A stretch of DNA of 64,000 bases from Nematostella vectensis. Its lineage: Eukaryota > Cnidaria > Anthozoa > Actiniaria > Edwardsiidae. The notes beneath the pieces are model-generated. The model worked only from the letters and a program-made list of their open reading frames with translations. It had not been told where the DNA came from and made no database searches. The DNA lies in the NCBI RefSeq assembly GCF_932526225.1, contig NC_064035.1:7563501-7627500 (forward strand), in the 5' to 3' direction. Both the position numbers and the translations under genes were made by a program. Each line of letters opens with the position of its first letter. Position 1 is the stretch's first letter. Below, one piece after another: positions 51,101-61,200 of the stretch.

Positions 51101-53858
51101 ATTCATTGAATATGTCTTTAATTATACAGTATATAAAATAATGGTGATTTTAAAAACTGCAAATTGCCTGCCATCTTTGTCAAGAATCTTATGCTAGCAA
51201 AAGAATGTGAGTTACTTTTTAGCTATGTTGGCTTGGCCCTTTTTGCGTGATGCAGCCTGAATGAAAATTCATCACACACATTTGTGATTGGCTAAATCGT
51301 ATACATGAGAGGTGATTGGCTGAATCGTACACATAAGAAGTGATTGGCTAAATCATACACAATAGAGGTGATTGACTAAATCATACGAGAGGTAATTAGC
51401 TAAATCATACACGTGAGAGGTGATTGGCTAAATCATACATATGAGAGGTGATTGGCTAAATCATACACATAAGAGGTGATTGCCTAAATTGTACACATGA
51501 GAGGTGATTGATTTGGTTATGTGGGAAAATATGCGAGAGAGATACATATTTTCAATTTAAATGCAATAGGATAACCAATGGGTGATATTGCTCTCAGAAT
51601 ACACCACGCCTTCCGCATGAATGAGCTTAGCAGTCAAGTCTTCAGCAGGTAAAGTGTTCCCCTAGGTCAAGGGAGAGTGCTGATTTATATCTCAAGGGAG
51701 AGTGGTGATGTATATTCAACCTCTCAATCTAAATATAATAAGGTGATGATATGTTTATTACTAGCCTTTTGCAAGCATAATCACAGGCAGTGGGTCATGT
51801 CATTCACATGCTTGACAGATACTAAATTAGTTTTTATTGTTGAAGCTGCTAGATTGTAGGCCATACCTATGAGTCATAGCCCATTTCCAACTGTTTGCCA
51901 TCAATTTTGTTGTGTTGTGATTTATTTTTCAGTCCACCTAGTTTTTCTATAGCCTGCCTGTAGTCCTTCTAGTTATGCCCTATAATCCTCTAGTTCTAGC
52001 TATGCTATATACTCCCATACAATGATTATATTTCGACAGGGTTTTGGGTGGGTCATTGGGGTGTTAAGGATCCCTCAGTGAGGTACAGAATTATTAAGAC
52101 CATTTTCGTTTTCTTCTACTGTAAGTGTTCAGATGCGACTGGTCAAAGGTAGACGTGAACCTCAGGAATGCATGACTGCTTATCACGAAAGAACTGCTGA
52201 GAGTGACCCCAAGAGAGAGTGTTTGTTTGTTCCAAGAGGGATCTATTTTATCAAACATATACAAGGTATGGTCTATGGTCTAGGTTATTCAAAAAAGCAC
52301 AGACATTTCCTCTTATACATATTTTTATATGCAATGCAGAACCATGGACGCATCATTTCAGCAAATCTAAACAGAGACTGTATTTCTTCAATAAACAGAA
52401 GCATGAATCGAGATTTGAATGTCCAAAGGAATCTATTGCTTCATTCAAGTAGGTCTTGCAAGACTTAAGACTTAATTAAATTAGATTTGAAATATAGCTG
52501 TATTATTTCGTTGGCATATAGAGGTTTTCTGAAGTTTTATGAAATTATGGAAAACATTTGGACAGACAGAAAAAGATTTAAATGTACTGTATCTGTCCCA
52601 ATAGTGTCCCCATGTAGAAAATTCTGTAAAGGTACGGTAATACGAGCAGCAAAATCGTACAACTTTTGTGGCAGCATTGCTGCAAAAAAGTTTGTAAGTG
52701 ACGTTGCACATTATACTACTGGCGCGACAATTTTTGTCGCAGCAAAAGTCGAAAAAGTTTGCTGCAGAAAGTAGAAGATGGTTCTACTTTTTGTAACAAA
52801 ACTCAGAGATGTAGTCTGTATTACTACATTAACTCAACTTGTCTCACATCAAAAAGATGTAAAGCATACGCAAGCAGTTGCAATAAGGTATGTGATTGGT
52901 TAAACAAAAGTCACACATCAGTGTTACGCGGCAAAAATCGGATGGCGGATCAACAGCAAGAACAAGTCTATTTTTGCAGCGACAAAAGTTGTTGCGCTGG
53001 TAGAAACAGGTGCAACATCGCCTTCAAACTATTTGTGGAAATGCTGTCACAAAAGCTGTACGATTTTAATTCTCGTATTACCGTACGCTAAGGGGTCCCA
53101 TGTTTTTATTGCATTGCCGTCCATTTTAGCAATGCGGGCGCTCTTTCTACGGGCTTACTGCAGTTTTTAATATTTTGTGAGCTCTTGCCGACATTTCTTT
53201 GCGAGGTGCAGACCAATCAACCAGTATCAAAGGTAATTTGGTAAGTTTGAATAATTGGAAGCCAGAAAGTGGCTAAGCAGTTGAAAATTGTTGTCAAGAG
53301 TTTGCAGATTATTGGAAATGGCGGTAAGAATGATAAAAAGATTTCCCCAAAATCAAAGTAAAAAAAGTTGTCTACAACTAATTGTCTAGTTGACTAAATT
53401 GCAATATTTTCTAATCAATAATTTTTTTATGTTGATCGGGACATTCATTTAGCACTTAATCAAAATGCACACCAATGCTTGTACTAACAAATTAACATTC
53501 TTATCCATTGCTTAATCCATTAAATGCCTTTTTGTCAACTAGTTTGCGATCAGCTGAGCTACTAGGCTTTCACAAACCATTTATTTTACAGATTCCTCCA
53601 TGCATATGCAGACCACCTTATATTTTCTACAGTTTGTAGTTCTCTAAGTCATAAGATTCTTTGTGATTGTCTGTTTAGGATAATGTACTTTTCTCTGGTT
53701 ATTGTTTCACTTGCAGGACATCTCTGATGAGTCGCTACATGTGGCAATGGGACAGGAGCAGTGGGCTTGATTCAGACTCGGAGGAAGACCTTCTTGACCG
53801 CAAACACTTACAAGAATTTATACGTGCAACGCATCACCACCATGTGAATCCAAGCTAA
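42197..53858 (+). CDS. CMTR1: CMTR1-like cap-specific 2'-O-methyltransferase
   Basis: Forms cap-1 by methylating the 2'-O of the first transcribed nucleotide, in the nucleus. Twenty-five exons give 848 residues (human about 835): 42197-42326, 42607-42761, 43179-43334, 43627-43719, 44170-44241, 44337-44431, 44581-44653, 44755-44881, 46241-46306, 46406-46515, 46978-47074, 47178-47310, 47570-47681, 48033-48100, 48275-48331, 48643-48703, 49144-49212, 49483-49617, 50339-50473, 50627-50718, 50873-50941, 51598-51648, 52126-52265, 52340-52448, 53717-53858. Parts in order: G-patch ([20 protein letters not shown], exon 3); SAM-binding [11 protein letters not shown] (exon 8); catalytic K238, D358 (MADG) and K398 (CKVFDLF), matching the human K-D-K residues; a guanylyltransferase-like region; a WW-like end ([17 protein letters not shown]). 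The acceptor of exon 23 is fixed by alignment at 52124-52125. All phases close. Confidence 0.95.
45370..46125. repeat. About 29-bp minisatellite in CMTR1 intron 8
   Basis: Some 25 copies of GAAGATGGAAGAGGATGAGT followed by TGGGCAGGT, with substitutions and length variants. It fills most of intron 8. The purine-rich strand is the transcribed-sense strand. Confidence 0.88.
49221..49301. mobile_element. 81-bp MITE that duplicated the CMTR1 exon 17 donor
   Basis: The element is almost all inverted repeat: TACCCTGGGTACCAGAGGCT at the left and its exact inverse at the right, about 21 bp each. It is flanked by an exact 9-bp direct repeat GGTGAGAAA (49212-49220 and 49302-49310) made of the last base of exon 17 and its GTGAGA donor. 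A 9-bp duplication is common for Mutator-like elements, but the superfamily is unproven. Confidence 0.85.
49936..50305. mobile_element. MITE with GGCCCGATTCATACG ends
   Basis: Located in CMTR1-like intron 18. The left end GGCCCGATTCATACGACCTG with TGCCGTGCCAAATCTAATTG is mirrored at the right as GATTCGGCACGGCAGGAGCG and ATGAATCAGGCCG. It is about 365 bp with no coding capacity; the target duplication is unclear. Confidence 0.7.
51270..51515. repeat. 28-bp minisatellite in CMTR1 intron 21
   Basis: Eight to nine copies of GAGGTGATTGGCTAAATCAT followed by ACACATGA, slightly diverged. The unit carries ATTGGCT, which resembles an inverted CCAAT box, but the intronic position gives no reason to call it a promoter. 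Confidence 0.85.
52632..53086. mobile_element. MITE with GTACGGTAATACGAG ends
   Basis: Located in CMTR1-like intron 24. The left end reads GTACGGTAATACGAG, then AAAATCGTACA and CTTTTGTGGCAGCATTGC; the right end repeats all three in inverse order and strand. Inverted ends extend about 60 bp with mismatches. The interior has further small palindromes (GCGACAATTTTTGTCGC). No coding capacity; no clear target duplication. Confidence 0.75.
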
Positions 53859-55757
53859 ATACATTATAGATTAAGTTTGTGCAATTGCAGGGTGAAAGCA
53901 GTTATCACAACTAATGGCACAGAGCCATTGTCGGAAAATGTTCTCTGGAGGGGGTTGTCTCCTAGTTTTTTTAGGGAGTAAGATTCCTTTTCTACTTTGG
54001 GAAGGGGTGTGGGCATGGGGGGCTGCCATGCTGTAGTGATACACACATCTTGCCGACTTTGTTAGTCTGATGTGTACATTATAAGTAGTTAGCACATTTG
54101 TAGTTACTTTTGGTCCCACACAGTTGTACATAGTTGATCAAAAGTTCACCATAAGTCAAAACGCTTAGAAACCTGTGTTTGATTGTAAATTTTGTATAGT
54201 TGTTGGGGTGCATTTCATTCTGCTCACAGTCATTGAACATGTCTTTAAAACATTCTAAGTTTCCAACTTACAAAGTTAGCTAGTATTTGTGTTGATATTT
54301 TTATATAGATAACAACAGAAGTGAAGGACATTTTTAAGACTCAAATTGATATCTTAGATTTCATAAATTATGTTGTTCACCTTACATCCTAGTGAATCAT
54401 AGGGAACCCAGGGTGTAGGGTTCAAGCAATGCAGAGACAAGAAAAATGAGGGGAATGTGGGGGTGTTGATTCTGCTCAACATCTTCCCTCTACTTACAAC
54501 CAAAACTCTTCTTTGCAAATACTTGCTATGTTTTCCGTGAATGGTAGCTTACAGAGTCCATTATCACAGTTAATATTAACTGTGACTATCGTAAGTGACA
54601 AGCTCAGATACTGCCATTGGTTAACAGATCTTTTATATAAATATATATATACTATTTGTGTCTTGCCCTGGATGCTTTTTATAGCTTCTAATGGTTAATT
54701 TAAATGTAATGTGAGTAATTTCAGAATTCCATTGGTAGAGTTATTCAATTGTATTTTAATTTGCCGTACCATTGGTTCTGTAGCATTTATATATTATAAA
54801 TTCACAATTTACTTATGTACTTTAAAGACTAGCATACAGCTGGAAGCTGATCTTAAAGAAGGTTCCAATATTCTCATCATATATTCTACTTTTTAATTAT
54901 GTGGAATAGCAGGTGTGTTAGACTGTTCAAGTGGGCTGCTGGCAAAGCATAATATCAAGTATGGAAGATATGTTGAAAGTGAATAAATCATGAGGCATGT
55001 TACTTTTCAAAGATTGGCGAAATGTCATTTGTGGTGGACTTTTGAAGATCAGCTGTCATAAGAAACACATATTTGCATAATTAAAAATGTTTATCTCTGA
55101 TCCCAGTAACACCTTGAATTTTGTTGTTCACATACATCCACCCACAGAATATTTCAAATAGCCTTTTTAGTCCTATCTTTTAGAAAAAAAGCTTCTACCA
55201 CAACCAATGATCTTTCTCTTATAAATGCTGTTCACCACACACACAAAGCTATCCCTTAGAGTAAAAATTGATTTTTCTGACGATCACTTCCTTCTTTTGT
55301 TATGGGAGTACCCCAACCTATCCAATAGATCTTTTAATCTGATAAAAGCCAATAGATTTTGGTACTTCTAAAACTCATTCATTTTCTATAGCAATTTCGT
55401 CCTACCATTATAAAACAAAAGCCCAGTGTGTCCATCTCTCTTTTCAGGGGCGGCGGAGTGGTCTCATAAGTGGAAGGGTGGGGGGGGGGGCAAAAGTTGG
55501 GGGGAGGGGTGGTTGGTGGTTTCAGGGGGTGGGGTGGGTGGTGGTTCCAAATCCTATTTATAAGAACAGGGATTTTAAACTGTTCAACAAATTTGTTGTC
55601 GGTTGCATATATAGCACTTGAAACCCGTTGGTTTAAAAAATGTTCATATATCTAAAGAAACATCCGCTCACTTTCCAGAGTGGGGGGGGGGGGGGGGGCT
55701 GGCGCTACCCCTTCTGCCGCCTATATTTGCCTTTATCTTTTTCTGTAATAGATTTAT
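53859..55757. other. Convergent intergenic region, CMTR1-like to dehydrogenase
   Basis: AT-rich 3' UTR and spacer between two convergent genes. A degenerate G-run element lies at 55445-55721. No gene recognised. Confidence 0.5.
55445..55721. mobile_element. Degenerate hAT-like element with G runs
   Basis: Begins CAGGGGCGGCGGAGTGG and ends GGCGCTACCCCTTCTGCCGCC, giving imperfect inverted ends with long G runs close by, like the 15513 and 16158 elements. Boundaries are approximate. Confidence 0.4.
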
Positions 55758-57994
55758 TTAGTAGCCTCTGGAATAGTCCACAATATAGTTCATACGTTTC
55801 TTGGCTTCATACAATTCCAGGTTGTCTGCAAACACCCTTGCTGTCTGTGGAAAGACATAAAAATACATTCAATTTTTATATATTATTCTTAATTTTCTGT
55901 ATTTATTATTTAAATTTTCAATCATCTGCGTCTTACCTGATCAGCAAATGACCATCCAGACACATGCGGGGTTATCACAACATTGTCCATCCCCCAGAGT
56001 TCGCTGTCCTGGGACAATGGTTCCTTTTCAAACACATCCAGAATGGCACCAGACAACCAGTGTTCTTTGAGAGCATGAACTAAGCTTTTCTCATCAATAA
56101 CATCTCCACGTCCAACATTTATAAATACTGGCTTGTTGTTCATACACTTTTTAAGCACATCACCAGAAAGCAGGTATCTTGTGCTAGGTGTGCTAGGGAG
56201 AATGTTGCAAATGTAATGGCAGGAACAAAGCAGATCCTCTAGACTGTTGGGTGTTATATACTTATCCACATTGGCTGGGGGAGTATTCCGGGGTGTTCGA
56301 CCCATGCCCCATGTTATCATGCCAAACGTCTTAGCAACTCTAGCTAACTCCTTGCCAATTTCCCCAATGCCAAGAATTCCAAGATTAAGCCCATGAAGAG
56401 ATCGGCATGACACATTCTGTAGCCTGGTAAATATCAATAAACTGCATCATTACAGAAAGGGCATGCAAGGAATGGAAGGATAAATTGCCTGATGCTCATC
56501 TCCATACAATGACCCAGAGAACAAAACATAAAGAGTAAATATCAACCCTTTTAGTTTTTCAGGGAGTATCAAGATCTACTCCCTATTTCTTACATAACGC
56601 ACCTTAAAAAAATACAGTCAACATGGTAAAATATAAACATATATATATATTAAAAATACCAATTCATTAATAATTACCAAATTCTTTTTTCTTGATTTCT
56701 AGCCATCAATAGAAAGTCTTTTTCTCTTGCTATAACTTGTCCAATGACATACTCAGCCATGTAATGACCCAACACTCCACCAAATCGGGTAATAATGAAC
56801 TTTGGTGGTGCTGCCAAACTCTTTATTACTGCATCAACACCGGCAAATGTCAACTGCAGCCATTTCAGATTTGGTAAATAATTTGGATAGTCTGAGAGGA
56901 TGTGGCTGTCACCCAACAACACTTCTGCTTTTTCAAGTTTACTGATAACTAGAAAAGAAAGACAATGTTTATCTTTTGTCTGGAGGTAACGAATGATAAC
57001 AACAGCTGTAGTAGTGGTGCAGCAACATTCTCCCTGGAACATCGTAGACCAATGTGGGAAAAGGGTCCACTGGCTGGATCTTGGGTAAAGAAGAGTGCTT
57101 TTTTGAAGGTTTCCAATCCATTAAAACTCCAAACATAATGTACTCACTGCGATCGATAATTTACCCAAATTGCACCTGCCTTGAGTCATCAAGAACTGTT
57201 TTTTTTCTAACAAATAAACAAGGGAGGGGGGGGGACTCTCCAGAAAAGTAGACAGGGGTGATCCTCACATCTTTTAGGGTATAAAATTTGACCAACTGCT
57301 ATTCCTAAGGGGATGTTTAACATTTTTTCTGATTCTGTTATCTCTTAGGGTATAAAATTCAACCAATTGCTATTCCCAAGGGTGTGTTAAATTTTTTTTT
57401 TCGATTCTGCCATCTCTTAGGGTTAAAAAATTACTTTGACCACACCCAATTTGCTATCTCTTAGGGGTAAGAATTTCTGTTGACCACGCCCAAAGTGCCC
57501 TCCCTTAGGGTTAAAACCTGTTTTGCCAATTTTTAAAACGATCACCCCCATCTGTTTTTATCGGTGCAATTTAAGGACATAACATGGCACTTCCTTAATA
57601 AAGAGCACTTGTTCATGGCCGCCTCTAGAAAATTTGCGGGAGAGGGGAGGGGGGGCATGCCCTGTTCCTGCTGTTAGGATTAGCTAGTTAGGATCAAGTT
57701 TCATGTGCGTGCTCTACAACAACCCCCATTCATATAAGTGCCTAGACAGAGAACTGCCAATATAACAGGCGCCTACAACTTGTGTAACTGTTGCAAAGCC
57801 TTGGCCCCTTACCCATCACCCCCCTCCTATACCCCTGCCAGAGGCTGAGCTTGGTCGTTACCTTCATTCCTTGCACCGGAGGAATCAACTTGCACGAACT
57901 CCACTGTGGGACATGCACGGTTCAACTCTACTAAAATATTCTCAATTTCGGAAAAGACGTGCACAATTCGACCCATTCTGCCAGCTGATGCCAT
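55758..57994 (-). CDS. D-2-hydroxyacid dehydrogenase (GhrA-like)
   Basis: NAD(P)-dependent D-isomer-specific 2-hydroxyacid dehydrogenase; such enzymes reduce small 2-oxoacids such as glyoxylate or hydroxypyruvate. Exons on the minus strand are 57862-57994, 56678-56948, 55937-56423 and 55758-55844, in phase, giving 325 residues. Seen: Rossmann motif GIGEIG (G153-G158), catalytic R240 in NVGRGDVID, E269 in FEKEPL and H288 in TPHVSGW. The chosen ATG at 57994 starts MASAGRMGRIVHVF; an upstream open stretch exists only with a non-ATG start. The overall match is closest to the GhrA-like branch from memory; the exact substrate is not decided. It is divergent to the phosphatase gene with 271 bp between start codons. 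Confidence 0.9.
57270..57530. repeat. Degenerate ~85-bp tandem repeat in dehydrogenase intron 1
   Basis: Four or so diverged copies marked by TCTCTTAGGGTATAAAATT, CCAATTGCTATTCC and a T run. No coding signal. Confidence 0.6.
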
Positions 57995-58265
57995 TCCCTT
58001 TTTTTGATTCACAAAAGGCGAAGGTTTTGGGCTAATTAAACGAAAGGAAACACAATTCAAATATGTGGCAAAATTAATCAATGAACATCGACCGACAGAC
58101 CAGCGTACGACTAAAGTCCGATCCTAGCCGATGCTAGCCCGAACTGTTGGCGAACACTCCACGACTGTCGATTGTTCAGTCATCGTGACACAGCAGGCTG
58201 CATGAGCGAAAGCCGGCAAATGGCGTAAAACATGGCAAGGGAACAGGAGGCCATTCAAACATCAT
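57995..58265. promoter_or_regulatory. Divergent promoter between dehydrogenase and phosphatase genes
   Basis: 271 bp between two start codons on opposite strands, the tightest of three such pairs in the window. It is less AT-rich than the neighbouring introns. No TATA box is obvious. Shared control is inferred from spacing. Confidence 0.6.
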
Positions 58266-61200
58266 ATGCCGCCTTCTTCTTACTCTTACCTTTCCCATAT
58301 CTCCGCTATGAATCGATCAGAGGTTCTAGGGGCCTTTAACAAATGGAAGTGGCCGGTAGCTGGTGTAGCGGCAGCATTTGTAGGGTCACTGTACTCGCTC
58401 GGTTTTACTCAAACGTTTCATCTTTACGCCGCTGGTGACGGTCACAATGGCAAAGACGTCTCGGGATCCTTTGGAGTGAGAGGGCTGTTAAAAAAACTGA
58501 TTCACGACTTTCTTCAGAATGGTCAAGGACCAGACAAACCACCACTCAGCCCAAGCGAGGCGAGTCGAATCATCCGGAGAAATGAACGCAGGGTTGATGT
58601 CAACGTGGGAAATGTCTTGTACTACGATTCAAATATTCTCCCATCTAATGAGCCAACTGAAGATCGGAACGCTGAATGCGAAATGCTCTCGAGTAATGGT
58701 ACTTTATTTAGTGTAATCGATGGGCACGGTGGCTATCATTGCGCTGAAGCAGTGAAAAAGCGCCTACCCTTGTATGTTGCACTCGCTTTACTAAAGGAGA
58801 CAGATCTTACGCAATTTGAAAAAGAAATTGTTGAGGATCTGCTCATTTCACGATTTTCCGATAAAAGTGGACCAAAGACGTCGGTAGCAAATGATAGTAG
58901 TTCTGATAACGATCTATCAAAGAAACAAGACGTCTTTCACACTGGTCCAAAATATATGGTTCAAGCCTTACAGGCCAGACTGGAAAATGGTTGCCGTCTT
59001 AGTATGGATGAAGCTTTGAGCTTTGCTTTCACCCACCTTGACGATGATATTGTGACTGAGGCTATCCCTGTTAAGGTTCTAGATGATTCTTTTCTTGCTG
59101 GAGCAAGTGGTGCCTGCACAATTGCAGCCTACATAGAGGGAGATCAGTTGCTTGTTGCCAATGCAGGTAAGCTTTAGGGATCTTACATACAGTGGGGTGT
59201 GGGTGTGGGTGTGGGTGTGTTGTGGTTTCAAATGTGGCACGGTTTGAATTTTTTTCAAACTGGTTTGAATTTTTCAAACTAGCTCATTTTTGGATACCTA
59301 GCATTCTAAAAGGGATTTCATTTTTGGGGAGTCGTTAATAAAACAGGGGCTTGGATTTTTTGGGGGGGGAGGGGTAACTAAAGAACAGATAAAAGATTAT
59401 CCCCTTTTCTTCCCAATCCCACTTTCTTCCATCCTTTCTATTTGCTTACCCCACACCACCCTATCCTTACCCCCTCCTTATCCCTATCCCTACCCCCTCC
59501 ATAATCACTATCCATACCCCCCTACAACTTTATATTTATTTTATTTTATTTTTCTAAATAAACCTTACCTTCACAAGGATTTGAACCACTGACCTTTAGA
59601 TTGAAACTCAAATGCATTACCAACTGCGCTATCGTAGATTTCGTTGGTGAAATTGTTTGCACATCATTTTTACGTCGGCAATGTATTATAATTTATGCGC
59701 AAATGACATTAAAATTCACGCATGCGCATCGTAGATGATACGCTACTTAGCAATATGGCCGACTGTGTAGACAGCCAGGAATTCTTGAAGCAAATAGATA
59801 CTATAAAAGAGCAAGCAAAGACTCAGAAATCTGGCATCAATGTTTTCATCACTGACGAGTTCTATTCTAAAGCTCAAGACTATCTTAAAGAAAAAGCAAA
59901 AGGCAACGAACGTAGAATAAGCAATCAAATGACGAAGACCCAAATCGAAGCTCTAAAAGGAAAGAAATGGACCCTAAATGCCAAAAACAAAGTAGTTTCA
60001 AGTGAAGGAAAGCCAGTTCATCTGTCATTTGCACACCAAAGAGTGGCTCACAGAGGACGACAAAAAACTGAAAAATGGATCCAAGATAACTTTGCAGAAG
60101 TCACACAGAAAGTGATCAATGTGTTCGTACAGTTGTGCAAATATCACGCCGAACAAAAACCCATAACAAGTCGTGTTAAAGAGGTTACTAAACCATTTCA
60201 AGCCCCAACATTCCTCTCTTTTATCGAGTTAGATCTAATGGATTTCCGTAACACGCCGTGCAAATGCAGTAAGCGCCTTCAATGGGTGCTAAACATTATC
60301 GATCACCATTCAAAGTACGTAACTTGTTGGCCATTGAAGGGAAAGAATGCAGTTGAAGTCTTACAAGGTCTTAAAAACTACTGCTACTCATTTGGTTTTC
60401 CAAAGAAAATAGTTTGTGACAACGGTACTGAGTTTTCGAATGCCATGCTGAATTCCTTCTGTGAAGAAAACACCTTAAAAATTTGCCATGGATCTCCAAG
60501 GACACCAACTACTCAAGGCCTTGTAGAGAGAAGCAACTGCACATGGAAGGAGGACATGCGAGCAATACTAATCTCAAAGCAAAAAAGTGTTGGTGAATGG
60601 TGCAAAGCAACAATGGAAGCCTCATATACTATGAACATAACGTATCATAGAGCTATTAAATGTTCACCGTACCAAGCTGTCTTTGGGTTTAAAGCCCACC
60701 GTGAGGTCATCAGAATTGAACAAGATGGACAAGAGGTTCAAGAAGAACAACTAGAAGACAACCCAACAGTACCACTTGAACAAGAAGAACAACTAGAAGA
60801 CAACCCAACAGTACCACTTGAACAGGAAGAACAACTAGAAGACAACCCAACAGTACCACTTGAAGAACATATTGACAATGAGGGAAGGAAATGTAAGCGT
60901 AAAAAAATCTGTGAATCACAGAAAACATATAATGAAAAAATGAAAAAACCAACACAGAAAGCAAAGAAATTCAAATTTAATGTATATGACATTGTTGCTA
61001 TTCAAATACATAAGTCTGACAAAGTCAGTAAATTACATCCTAATATGCTCATTGGCAAAATTACAGAGATTGATTCTACAAGTAATTATGTAAAAGTGGT
61101 AACACAGTTTGGTATCATTAAAGGGCTTATTGCCCCAACAAGACTAAATTCTTGTACTGCAACAAATGTTGCATTTGATTATGATCACGAGGTATCATTC

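Noticed and set aside
52133..53091. Extra genes suggested by open frames at 52133-52468 and 52759-53091
   Set aside because: The first is CMTR1 exons 23-24 read through their introns; the second is the interior of a MITE.
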